Source: Spirodela intermedia (lineage: Eukaryota; Streptophyta; Magnoliopsida; Alismatales; Araceae). Taken from it: a DNA stretch of 64,000 nucleotides. The position numbers and the translations under genes are program-made. Each line of letters opens with the position of its first letter. Position 1 is the first letter of the stretch. Under the pieces are notes generated by a model, which worked only from the letters and a program-made list of their open reading frames with translations, was not told the DNA's origin and did not search any database. Positions 51,190-60,905 of the stretch are shown one piece after another. Location: NCBI GenBank assembly GCA_902729315.2, contig LR746281.1, positions 687,001 to 751,000 of the forward strand, in the 5' to 3' direction.

Positions 51190-51902
51190 CTCCCCTGCAC
51201 AAGGCAGCAACTGCAGCGGCCTTCCTCTTCCCTGCTCCCCGAGAGAAAAGGAAACAAATTACCCTCCCCCAACTCAATACCTCGCTTTTTCAACCTCAAT
51301 ATTTAAATGGCCGAAAATGGGCCCACTTTCTGGGCTCGATTCAGCCCACATCAAGAAAAAAAACTTCGGGACCATCCTAGGCCCAATGACCCAATCCCTA
51401 GTGGCGGGCCCCACTTGTTCCTAAACACCGAGAGAGAGAGTAGTATTATGGGCCAATTTAAATTAATGGGCTTGATATTAGCCAAAGCTCGAAAAAAGTA
51501 TGACCCACTTTGACTTATAAAAACAAAAATATTTATAATTTATGATCTACCCATTAAACCTCCCCTATTTTAGATATTATCTTTTTTTAAAATGTAGATA
51601 TTAATATTAATAACTGTAAAATAGCTCGGCGTGGCTTTACGATGTACGCGAGGGAATGATAAGAACCACGTTAACAGCGGGGACGTTCCCGTTCTACGAC
51701 GCTCTCCGCAGATGGCTTTCGTGCACGGGGAGTTAATTTTACCCCCCGGAGGAAGTATAAAAATGCGGAAGAAGGGAGAAGAAGCAAGAAGGGTTCCATG
51801 ATCCGTCTTCTTCTTCCTCACTGCTCCTCTTGGAAAGGAAAGGAAGGGAAAGAAGGAAGAGGAGGAGGAGGAGGTTCGTAGTTACTGTGGTCTCCATCGG
51901 AA
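51190..51902. promoter_or_regulatory. Shared upstream region of prefoldin (-) and RING (+) genes
   Basis: The two genes are head to head with 713 bp between start codons. A TATA-type motif TATAAAAA for the + gene lies at 51756-51763, about 140 bp before its ATG. The part at about 51620-51760 is similar to the region upstream of the second RING gene (54185-54300), so it was included in that duplication. Confidence 0.55.
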
Positions 51903-52604
51903 ATGTCGGCCGCCGAGGGGACCGGCGGTCCCGGTGGTGGTGGTGGTTTTGGCGCTTACCAGCAGTACTACTGCCACGAGTGTGAGCGGCCGGTGCTCCA
52001 GCCGAGGCCGCCGCCGTTGTCCGACGTCGCCTGCCCGCTCTGCTACAGCGGATTCTTGGAGGAGCATGAGCCAGGTGATCCGTATCCCGAGTCTGATCCT
52101 TTCTGGCCACAGACGGGCAGGGAAATACTCATCTGGTTCCGGATCCTCGTGAACCGCCTCGGCCCCCGCGCCCCCGCCATCTCAAGGCTCCGGGAAGTGT
52201 TTCACCGGCGAGATAGCGGCGACTGGGTGGCGCCGCCGGCGGCGAGATCGGCCGTGGAGGCGCTGCCGGACGTGGAGGTCGCGGCGGCGGCGCCGTGCGC
52301 TATCTGCAAGGAGACGCTCGAGGCCGGGGACACCGCGAAGGAGATGCCATGCGGACACGCTTACCATGCCGGCTGCCTCCTCCCCTGGCTCGACCTCCAC
52401 AACACCTGCCCTACCTGCCGGTACGAGCTCCCCACCGATGATCGAGACGACGATTTTTTCAATGAGATCTTGAGGCGGATGGATCCCGCCTACCGCCGCC
52501 ACCTCCGCCGGGATGAGGACACAAATTACTATCCCGCGCGGAATCAAGAAGATTCAGGGCAGGAGATCCGGCAGGAGGAGAACAACGACGGCGCACCAGA
52601 GTGA
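51903..52604 (+). CDS. Zinc-ribbon/RING-H2 E3 ubiquitin ligase, copy 1
   Basis: Likely cytosolic or nuclear E3 ubiquitin ligase of the RZFP/RDUF-like group with an N-terminal zinc ribbon and a RING-H2 finger. A single exon gives 233 residues. The zinc ribbon has C24-x2-C27 and C44-x2-C47 (YYCHECERPV, CPLC). The RING-H2 is complete: C132, C135, C150, H152, H155, C158, C169, C172, with Ile134 and Trp162 at the positions that usually contact the E2. The acidic C-terminus is DDRDDDFF, then Gln/Glu/Asn-rich. No signal peptide or membrane helix. The GC-rich ORF is the first of a tandem pair; copy 2 starts 2537 bp downstream on the same strand. Confidence 0.92.
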   Translation: MSAAEGTGGPGGGGGFGAYQQYYCHECERPVLQPRPPPLSDVACPLCYSGFLEEHEPGDPYPESDPFWPQTGREILIWFRILVNRLGPRAPAISRLREVFHRRDSGDWVAPPAARSAVEALPDVEVAAAAPCAICKETLEAGDTAKEMPCGHAYHAGCLLPWLDLHNTCPTCRYELPTDDRDDDFFNEILRRMDPAYRRHLRRDEDTNYYPARNQEDSGQEIRQEENNDGAPE

Positions 52605-52794
52605 GCTCTCTCCGCCATTGAGTCTAATTCGTTGGGGCCAAGATTTAGATAAAAAATAATAATAATTGGCTTTTTCTTTTTTCCTTTTATATTTTTCGCT
52701 CCGAAAATTCGAGGAAGATTCTCCATTGCACCAAAATACTCCTTGCCCCGTCGTCTTCGTAGTGTGTGGACATGTATGCTAAAACGTATCGAGG

Positions 52795-53170
52795 ATAGTG
52801 GGTAACTAAGTAATTATAAAAAATATAGGAATATCTTACAAGATGTAGAGGCCACGTTGTCGATGTGCGTCTAGTGGACCTTTATGTAACTACATTTATC
52901 ACGATTATGGGCAGTAAAGTAATTATAAAAAAGTATATATGGCTAATTTTGCAAGTGGGCGGTCATTGATGCAAAACATTGTGGAGGTTACTGGGAGAGA
53001 AAGCGATTATAAGAAATATATGAGCAATATTACAAGTGATAAGGGCCGAGTTTGAAAATGTGTATTTGGTGGATATTTAAGCAAAAAATTATTGAGGATT
53101 ATAGACAATAAAGTAATTTAAAAAAGTATTTGAATAATATTAATTGACGTAGGGGCCAAGTTTCAAAGTG
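52795..53170. repeat. ~109-bp tandem repeat, array I (3' of RING copy 1)
   Basis: About four diverged units marked by a (T/C)AATTATAAAA-type block at 52811, 52920, 53004 and 53114 (spacing 109, 84 and 110). They also share AATATT..CAAG(T) and a GTTT(C/G)..A(T)GTG(C)..TTTGG block. The unit recurs downstream of RING copy 2. AT-rich and non-coding. Confidence 0.75.
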
Positions 53171-53897
53171 TGAGGTCATCAAATATATAGAAATATATAT
53201 CGAATATATGTTCTAAATTTTTATTAAATTTAATTTATAAGTGAAGTGATTAGTTGAGAACTAAATATTTAGAAATTATGTGGGATATATGTCATTATAC
53301 ACTAACTATGACTTAAATACTAATAATCTCTTGACTATTTGAGAAGTAATCGTCCTCACATCACACGTGTCGAGATTTAGTCACTTCGAGAGCATCTCAT
53401 AATTCACAGATATAAAAAGTTATTTCTGTCAGTGGTGTGGATGCATGCCTCCTAATTACCCTATATTATTTATATTATATTTTCTTCATAATTCAATACT
53501 AGATCTAAAATAGCTATCAACCACGAGCTCTAGAGGTTCTAAACCTACACCAAGTCGGTTGTATCATACTCGAGCTAAGGGCCTTTGTCGTCAGCTCATT
53601 AGCCTTGTTGCCACTCAGGGTAATGCACTGCTTGTCTTGCGCCAACACTATCACACATGTTTGTTGATGCCAGAGGAAGAACTCGTAGTCATGGAGTTTG
53701 TTGAAAGATACGTGGCCACCGCCATCAGCCGCCACGAGGCATCATTGACTTTACTATTAATGGAAACTTCATCTCTAGCACCTAGTAGCTCTCATCCATC
53801 ACCCAGAGGGTGATCCATCTGGCACTCTGAACCAACCTTCTCCGTGTAGGATTACCCTAGTCCGGTAGAAAGGAGCAACTAGAGACGATGAATGGAC

Positions 53898-53959
<62 letters not shown>

Positions 53960-54180
53960 TACATGGTCAACCTCACCTTATTTTGGTCAATTAAAATCAG
54001 TAGGCTTGATATTGGGACCAAACCTTCCAGAGCTCTTGGGACCCACTTGGACTCGGGTTTTATTATTTCCTTTAAGAGAGAAAAAACCTAAATATTTATA
54101 ATTTACATTCAGTAATTAAATATTTCATATTTTAGAGGATAAATAAGTAATATTAATAAGTTATGTTAATATTAATAAGT
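53171..54180. other. Spacer between the tandem RING genes
   Basis: No gene is supported. A short GC-richer piece at 53515-53815 has an 84-residue + ORF without a recognisable family. A (GA)n run of 54 bp lies at 53904-53957. Confidence 0.5.
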
Positions 54181-54295
54181 AAAAAGAAATAGCTTGGCGT
54201 CGCGTTCGCAGCGGGGATGTTCCCGCTCTACGTGCTCCGCAGTCAACCAACACGGGGTTTCTTGGGGACGGAGGTAAGTTTACTGCCAGAGTGAG

Positions 54296-54304
54296 TATAA
54301 AAAA
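54296..54304 (+). promoter_or_regulatory. TATA box of RING copy 2
   Basis: TATAAAAAA about 140 bp before the start codon, at the same relative place as in copy 1. Confidence 0.6.
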
Positions 54305-54439
54305 CCGCGGATGGAAGCAGAAGAGGTTGGGCTGCTCCTTCTGCTCGATCTTGTCTTTGTCTTCCTCGCCGTTCCTCTGTTGGTTAGGGAAGGAGGGAAA
54401 GGAGGAGGAGATTCGTAGAGTTCTTGAGGTCTCCTGCGG

Positions 54440-55222
54440 ATGGCGACCGCCAGAGGGACCGGCTGTCCCTGGTGTGATGCTGACGTCGATTACTACGTTT
54501 CCCAGCAGTACTACTGCCACCAGTGCGAGCGGCCGGTGCTCCAGACGCCGCCGCCGCCGTCGTACGACGTCGTCTGCCCTCTCTGCTTCGGCGGATTCTT
54601 GGAGGAGGAACAGCCAGGTAATCCCGAGTTCGAGGCCGAACCCCAACCTCATCCCGAGCCTGAACCTGACTCTGAGCCCGAAGCTGATTCCAGCCTGCCA
54701 CCGCGTGACGGAGAAATCCGCATCTGGCTCCGGATCGTCGTGATCCCCCCCCGGCCGGCCCGCCCCGCCGGCCCCCCCGTCCCAGCCCCCCCCCCCGCCC
54801 CCGACTTCCCCACCACGGTCTTGGATCTGTTTCGCCGGCCACATACTGATGATTTGACGGCGCCACCGGCGGCGAGATCGGCCGTGGAGGCGCTGCCGGA
54901 CGTGGAGGTCGCGGCGGAGGCGCCGTGCGCTGTCTGCAAGGAGACGCTCGAGGCCGGGGAGACCGCGAAGGAGATGCCGTGCGGGCACGCGTACCACGCC
55001 GGCTGCCTCCTCCCCTGGCTCGACCTCCACAACTCTTGCCCCGTGTGCCGGTACGAGCTCCCCACCGACAATCCGGACCAAGACCTCTGGAGGTTGGCGC
55101 TTCGCGTCACCGGCGGTCGCGCCATCGCCATTCTCGAGGAGGACCCGGATTTCGATTTCGAGGGGTTTGAAGAGGCAGCAGAGCAGGAGATCCGGCTGGC
55201 GGAGGAGGAGGCACCACAGTGA
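54440..55222 (+). CDS. Zinc-ribbon/RING-H2 E3 ubiquitin ligase, copy 2
   Basis: Paralogue of the gene 2.5 kb upstream, same strand, single exon, 260 residues. The zinc ribbon has C26-x2-C29 and C46-x2-C49. The RING-H2 is complete: C163, C166, C181, H183, H186, C189, C200, C203, with Val165 and Trp193. Between the two domains it carries an added Pro/Glu repeat-like stretch (about 61-82) and a Pro/Ala-rich stretch (about 103-122) that copy 1 lacks. The C-terminus is acidic (DPDFDFEGFEE). The DNA encoding the RING is almost the same as in copy 1, while the linker between the zinc ribbon and the RING barely aligns. A long antisense ORF over it (54161-55081) is a by-product of GC-rich coding sequence. 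Confidence 0.92.
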   Translation: MATARGTGCPWCDADVDYYVSQQYYCHQCERPVLQTPPPPSYDVVCPLCFGGFLEEEQPGNPEFEAEPQPHPEPEPDSEPEADSSLPPRDGEIRIWLRIVVIPPRPARPAGPPVPAPPPAPDFPTTVLDLFRRPHTDDLTAPPAARSAVEALPDVEVAAEAPCAVCKETLEAGETAKEMPCGHAYHAGCLLPWLDLHNSCPVCRYELPTDNPDQDLWRLALRVTGGRAIAILEEDPDFDFEGFEEAAEQEIRLAEEEAPQ

Positions 55223-55469
55223 GCTCCCTCCGCCATGGACTGGTCGATTCTTGAGACCGGGAATTTAGATAAAAAAATACCCGGATTTTTCCTTTTTCTC
55301 ATGATAAATCCGGAATCGAAGAAGATTCTCGTCAAATCTTGACGAATGTTCTCAGGTTGGATTTAATGGGCCAAACAACGAGCCCATTACCGTCATACTG
55401 CGCACTGCATGGGAGTTTTACGTGGGGGTAATGAAGCCGCCAAATGTGGATCATGCAAGAAAGTAATCA

Positions 55470-55770
55470 TCTCTGATTTTGGGTAAAAATAAATTATAAA
55501 ACGTTGTGGATAATATTGCAAGTGGCAGGGGAAGCCAGGTTTCGATGTGCATATGGATGGCATTTATGCAAAATATTCCCTGAGTATGGGTAAGAAAGCA
55601 ATTATGGAACGTATGTGGATAATATTGCAACTGGCGGGGGGGCTGGTTTCGATGCGCATTTGGAGGACACTTATGCAAGTAGTCATCTCTGTTTTTGGGC
55701 AAAAAACAATTATAAACAGCATACGGATAATATTGCAAGTTTGGGGGCGGGGGGGCGGGGGAGGTTACGA
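55470..55770. repeat. ~109-bp tandem repeat, array II (3' of RING copy 2)
   Basis: Three units, with GGATAATATTGCAA at 55508, 55617 and 55725 (spacing 109 and 108). Each has an AATTAT block before it and, in units one and two, GGTTTCGATG(T/C)GCAT and ATTTATGCAA/ACTTATGCAA after it. Same family as array I but better preserved. It runs up to the next gene's promoter. Confidence 0.88.
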
Positions 55771-55879
55771 TGTGCGCAATCAGAAGCGGCGGCGGGGGCC
55801 ATCTATCGCGCCGCCCTCGATCCTCCCGCCTCACCGTCGAGTCGCTTCACTCAGATCAGCTCCTCCTCTAACGGCTCTG

Positions 55880-55894
55880 TTATATATATATAAA
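55880..55894 (+). promoter_or_regulatory. TATA box of the 115-residue protein gene
   Basis: TATATATATATAAAA about 80-90 bp upstream of the ATG at 55971, preceded by GC-rich promoter-like DNA. Confidence 0.6.
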
Positions 55895-55970
55895 AAAGAA
55901 CAACGGCGATCATACCCCTTCGCGCGAGTCGCACCACGTAGTAGAATAACACCGACTGCATTTCACGGCG

Positions 55971-56384
55971 ATGGCGCCGCCGTCGACGCCGGAGCTGGCC
56001 GCCGGAGAAGTGACGTCGGCGGCGTGGATGGTGGAACGGGCGGCGGAGGAGCTGCGGGCTCTGGAGGATCACCACCCGCACCGCTTCGGCTGCATCAAGC
56101 TCGAGCTCATGGCCTTCATCGCCGGTTCCTCCCCTCCCTCCGCCGCCCCCGTCGCCACCCAAGGTGAATGCGCCGCCCGTTATTTCTTCTTCTATTTATC
56201 GCCTCGGTGACCCACTTCATGGACCGCAGAGTCGTCCAACCGGAAGAGGAAGGCAGCGCCGGGGACGCCGCCGCCGAGGCGGTGGAGGGCCGCCGGCGGC
56301 GGGGCGCAGGCGGCGCTGGCGAGGGCGGAGGAGTGTCTGAGGAAGATACGACGGGTGAAGGAGCTCCTCATCGCCGGTGGGTGA
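55971..56384 (+). CDS. Small basic protein of 115 residues, function unknown
   Basis: Two exons, 55971-56163 and 56230-56384, with a 66-bp GT-AG intron, join in frame. The N-terminal half is amphipathic and acidic (SAAWMVERAAEELRALEDHH, then FGCIKLELMAFIAG). The C-terminal half has a basic, NLS-like stretch (NRKRKAAP...PPPRRWR), then a helical Ala/Glu/Arg segment ending CLRKIRRVKELLIAGG. It could be a small nuclear protein (inference). I do not recognise the family. Its terminal codons overlap, on the opposite strand, the last coding exon of the DUF789 gene. Confidence 0.7.
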
Positions 56385-59300
56385 AGAACTCGTAGTCGGG
56401 GTGGTGTCTGTTGCCGCCGCTGGTGGCGGGCACCGTTGACCTCGCTATCAACGACGCCGTCCTCTCCAGCACCCTCAGCCTCTCCTCCGCCACCCCTCTA
56501 AACCAGCCTTCCCCCTGCGGGGTTAAACTTGTTAGGCAGAGAGAGAGGGAGAGGCTTCGACGACGCTTACCTCTCTCTGTGTCTCTGTCTCTGTCTCTCT
56601 ATTACCTCCCTCCCATTTACGTGGAGAATGAAGAAGAAGAAGAATGTGAGTGAGATTCTGCGCGTGTACCTTTGCATTGTAGCTCAGCAAGCCGACCACA
56701 GGGGAGATTACTACGCGGCTGGATGTTCCACTAGCGAAGACTCCAAGAGAGTGAAAGGTGAGGAACGCGGCGCGGAGGGCGCCGTCAGGTATCCGGTAAA
56801 TGGGGTACCACGCCACGGAAAACCTGCAAGAACCGGGGTCAGCGCCGAACCAGGGGAAGGAAATCGATGGGGTTGGAAGTCAAAGGGCGTGGGTCAAGTC
56901 AACCGACCATGACCCGCTGTGAAGGTCGTGCAGATTCAGACGCTCTAGCTTCGAGGGGTCCCCGGACATCCGGGGGTCTGAAGATGCGCCGCCGCCGCCC
57001 AGCAGCTCCTTTATCCTAGTTAGAATCAGATGGTGAACAATCGCGTGAAAAATAATTTATATATATTTATGTCAAGGTAAAAATGAAGATTTTTCTTACT
57101 TTTGGTAAAGCGGCGGCCGTAGCTGGGGTGGGTCAGACTCGAAGTATTCGAATAAGACGTTGCAGGAGTCAACGGCTGGATCGGTCGCTTTTTTACGGGG
57201 AGAGGGCAGAAGAACTGAGAAGATGGGGGAATGGCCCACCTGGGGAGATCCGCCACCGGAGGACCGTCCGATTAACTGCACCGCTGAGAGGTACGGAACG
57301 AAGTAGGCGCGGAAGTTGGATCGATCACCGTCCGATCTTGTTGGGGTCATCGGACGGCCATCGACCTTCACCTCCAACCCGTAGTTCCCGGGTCTCTGGT
57401 ACCATTCCCAGAGCCTCCGCAGTGGGATGTTGGGAATTGGGCGTTGACCCAATATCTCGTTCCCCGGCTCGAGTACGTTGACATCTGAGAGTTGACCAAG
57501 GTCTGGGGTGGCGGAATGAAGGAATCGCTCGAATTCGGTCAGCGGGCGCCCGGCCATTCGATGAAGCGCTTCTGGTGCAGTCTCAAGTCTCCACCCTTCT
57601 TCAACGGCGCGGATTATCTCGTCCAGATCCGTCTCACTGCTTGACTTCCCCCGATCTCCTGCGGCCACTGAGCTTCCAACTTCGTCGTTCTCGGTGGTTG
57701 ACCTATCAAAAGTCAGCGAATCTGTGAGTCTTGCTTTTGAAGGGTCGTCGTCTCCTTGGCCGACAGGGAACCACTGGGAACCCCTAGCAGCTCCAGGCCG
57801 CCATCCAGAAGTTTCCTTATTAGGAAGGTGCGTCTCCTCGGCTGATGTTCTTTCTCCCACCTGAACAACGGATGACTCCGAGGAACTAATATCATCTGAT
57901 ATCTGAGGATATGATTCAGGAGCAGAGAAACAGCCAACCTCATAGATGCTGTTACTCTTTGAGGGAGGATGGGTTGACTTTTCCGTGTTTCCTTTTCGAG
58001 AGCCATTCCCGGATGAGTGCTTGTGGCCCTGCCCTGGGGTTGACTTATCGGGGATTATGCTCATCAATTTTCCACCAAATTTGCTAGGAATTCTGGCCAG
58101 GTCAGCAACACTTGTCGCGGAATCGCTAGCCACTTCTCCTTTCCCCATGCAATCGGAATCGGCGTACTTACACTCATCTGTGGTTTCCTCATCTGGGTTA
58201 TTTCTCTGAACTCTCTTCCAGACAGCATGGTTGACTTCCTTTCTCGTCCGCCAGTATTCGCCTCCTCTAGAAGGCCTGAGAGCTCCACTGGAACTCGCAG
58301 CTGTCTTTCTACTGCATCTGTCTCTCTTAACAGAAGGGGAAGCATTTGCTGCACCGCTGCTACAGGATTTGGAGCTGACTTGTGATCTGTTGGTCGCACC
58401 AACAAAACGGGAAGCACATTGCGGTGCTGTGCTCTTCTGGAAGGTGTAAGCTGCCTCATCCTCCCCACGGCTGTATACACTTCCAGTTTCATCGTTGACT
58501 CCACTGCAGGCAGCGTTACCTATGTTACAATGGTCCAGAACTTGATCCACCATTACGGCCCGAGTAGAGATACTCCTGCTAGAAGTAGAAATAGCTGTCT
58601 CTGGATTCTTTTCTGCCCTTGAGATATCACATAATCTGATGGAACATCTATCTATAGCTGGTTGGGTGCAGATGGAGACTTCGGGAGGAAAATTGCCAGG
58701 AATAGAAGAGCTTTCTACACTGTCACTGTGGTCTCGGTAGTACAGAGGCCACCCATTTTGCTTGCCTTTCTTTCTTGTCTTCCTCGTTGACTTTCTGCTC
58801 TTGGGCTCAGATGTTGGGAGATTACCGCTATCAGAAGTCAAACCCAGAGAAACCACGGGTAGTAGACTGTTCTGGAGACAGGAACCCAAAATGTTCTTCC
58901 TTCGTTTACTACTGTTGTTCGCCCAGTGGCAATGGCTGGTTGCATCTTCCCAGAGAAGAGACCTGGTTATAAAACCCTTTGGAGAAATCACTTCTTCAAG
59001 CATCTGGATCATCCATTTCTTCTGCAGGTCAACCTTATAAAGTACGGATGTTGTTGGAGAATCTTGAACTTGTCTATCCAAGCCTCCACGATCTCCATTC
59101 CCCACACGTCTTCTCCCATCATTCTCATCCACAGGCAGAGGAGGTAGTAGAAGCTTTCGGCAAGCACCAGCTCCAAGAGTGAGCACCTGGAAAACGATGA
59201 ACCTGGAACAAAGGAGAAGGGGGGTTGAGAGAAACATAATGAGAAAGTATGCCAAAACTGGAAAAGGGAAGAAGTTAAAAATCATTGAAATAAAATTTGC

Positions 59301-60893
59301 CTGCTTAATGGAAAAAAAAGGCACCAAAACTGACAGGTTTTCTCATCATCATTAAAGGGAAGGTAAGAAAGAAACCTAAACCTTTTTTGAACTCCATCAA
59401 TCTTCTTCGTCTAATATGTCAGCAGCCCAAGAAGTTAACGTGGAAATAACTCAAAAGGAAGCATCTGCATCATAGCAGGAAAATAACCTCCAAATCCTTC
59501 GTCATAACACTTGGGGTTTATCACTTGATTAGTGCACAGAAAGTTCAGGAGGCCATGACACTTATTTACTTCAAGAGATCGCATTTTTAAAACAGAGATC
59601 ACTCTAAAAATGGAAAAGAACGGCTGGGCGGTAATAAGCAGGGAAAATGCTGAACTGGAAAGAAAAAAAACTTAAGAAAATCCACAATCTGTAGATGAAG
59701 AAAATTAATGTTCCTCTCTATGGAAAAGCACATAAAAAACCTCCCAACTGATAGATTGATATTTTATGGTCATTGAAGAGGGATGACAAATTCAAGACGT
59801 CTTTCAAGTTGATCTCCTATTTTAGAGCACCTTCCCAATTGTAGCAGGCGATCTAAAGAGTGAGGTACAGTCAAAAGTGTACTTAACTCCATCCACTTCT
59901 GAGCAAGTATATTTAAACTTTGAATCATGAGGTAAAGTATGCATCTCACATACAAAGTTATGATATTCTCCAAATTCATCCAAAACAGAGAAATAGTTAT
60001 TATCACACGTAGGTTCTTAATAATAGGACGACATAATCTAGTGAACAATGAATATAGGCAGAATCTGTACCCCTAAGCGTTCCTCTCGTATGCTGTGAGA
60101 AAGCTACCAACAGACGACTGGCATTGGACCTCCATTACTTCATATTTTTCATGAAATTTCTCTATCTTTAAATCATAGGTCTCACAAATGAAGTCGATAG
60201 CAGTGATGCCATTTCAGTTTCTCTTCTGCAGGCGATCTATGAACGTTTAGGATATAAAAAAAGTTAGCACTCTCACAGATTATGCACCGGCCGATAGTCT
60301 ACAACAAATCGGAGATGAGGTGATTTATTTTGCGCTTTTTAAATTTATGTCTCCAAATAATGACATCTGTTTATTTCATCGGTCGAGCATCAGAAAAATG
60401 ACACATTTCAGGCATCGGTGCCCCCTACTTTTGCTGTGTTCAACCCTGGGGTTGCTCACCAGAGTTCGTGACTTCCAGATCCTATGGAAACAAAACGTTG
60501 TCTGCACTTGAACCACAAACCTTCCCCTCCCTGATTTTCTTAAGTAAAGACTTCAGGATTCTCTTCAGGAAGAAATATTTATCTTTCAGGAAGACATTTA
60601 ATGTCAGAAATGATATAGTTATACCTCTCTTGGGAACCCGTCAAGACAAGAGCAGTTCTTGCGCTTTCCTGAAGAACATATTGTCAACTTCAAACAGGAA
60701 TTGGAAACTAATATTCGTTAGACTTAAAGGAGGGAATTCAGATAAGCTAGCGAACTTTTGAGGTAAAGAGGAGAATGGCCTTTGAACAGACCTCGTGACC
60801 ATTTGGTTCAGAGGAACTTCTCGACCAAGCACACTTGCCTCCCTCTGCAATGTCCTCGGCAACGATGGCATTTTTTCTGTGAGAACATGCCAT
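56368..60893 (-). CDS. DUF789 family protein
   Basis: Plant-specific protein with a C-terminal DUF789 domain, biochemical role unknown. Exons 60893-60792, 59186-57100, 57015-56908, 56823-56670 and 56514-56368 join in frame to 865 residues. The first exon (MACSHRKNAIVAED) is less certain because it lies 1.6 kb upstream of the next, though frames match. The middle is Ser-rich and variable with LQNSLLPVVSLGL (about 120-135) and EYWRTRKEVNHAVWKRVQRN. The domain contains LWEWYQRPGNYGLE, FRAYFVPYLSAVQL, LFEYFESDPPQLRPPLYQK, RLNLHDLHSGSWFSVAWYP, YRIPDGALRAAFLTFHSLG, VSPVVGLLSYNAK and, in the last exon, LRVLERTASLIARS then HHPDYEFFTHRR, the normal end of the family. The last 17 bp of its CDS overlap the + strand gene tail to tail. 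Confidence 0.9.
59187..60791. other. Long first intron of the DUF789 gene
   Basis: A 1.6-kb AT-rich intron with no recognisable gene or transposon. Confidence 0.55.
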
Positions 60894-60905
60894 TATGTTT
60901 CCTGC

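Noticed and set aside
54161-55081. 306-residue ORF antisense to RING copy 2
   Set aside because: It lies opposite a clear RING gene; GC-rich coding DNA leaves antisense frames open, and its content (RRR, GGGG runs) matches no family.
57096-59327. Extension of the DUF789 ORF upstream of 59186
   Set aside because: The ORF start there is a TTG codon and the extra ~47 residues are intron-like; an acceptor at 59187/59186 joins in frame to an ATG exon at 60893.
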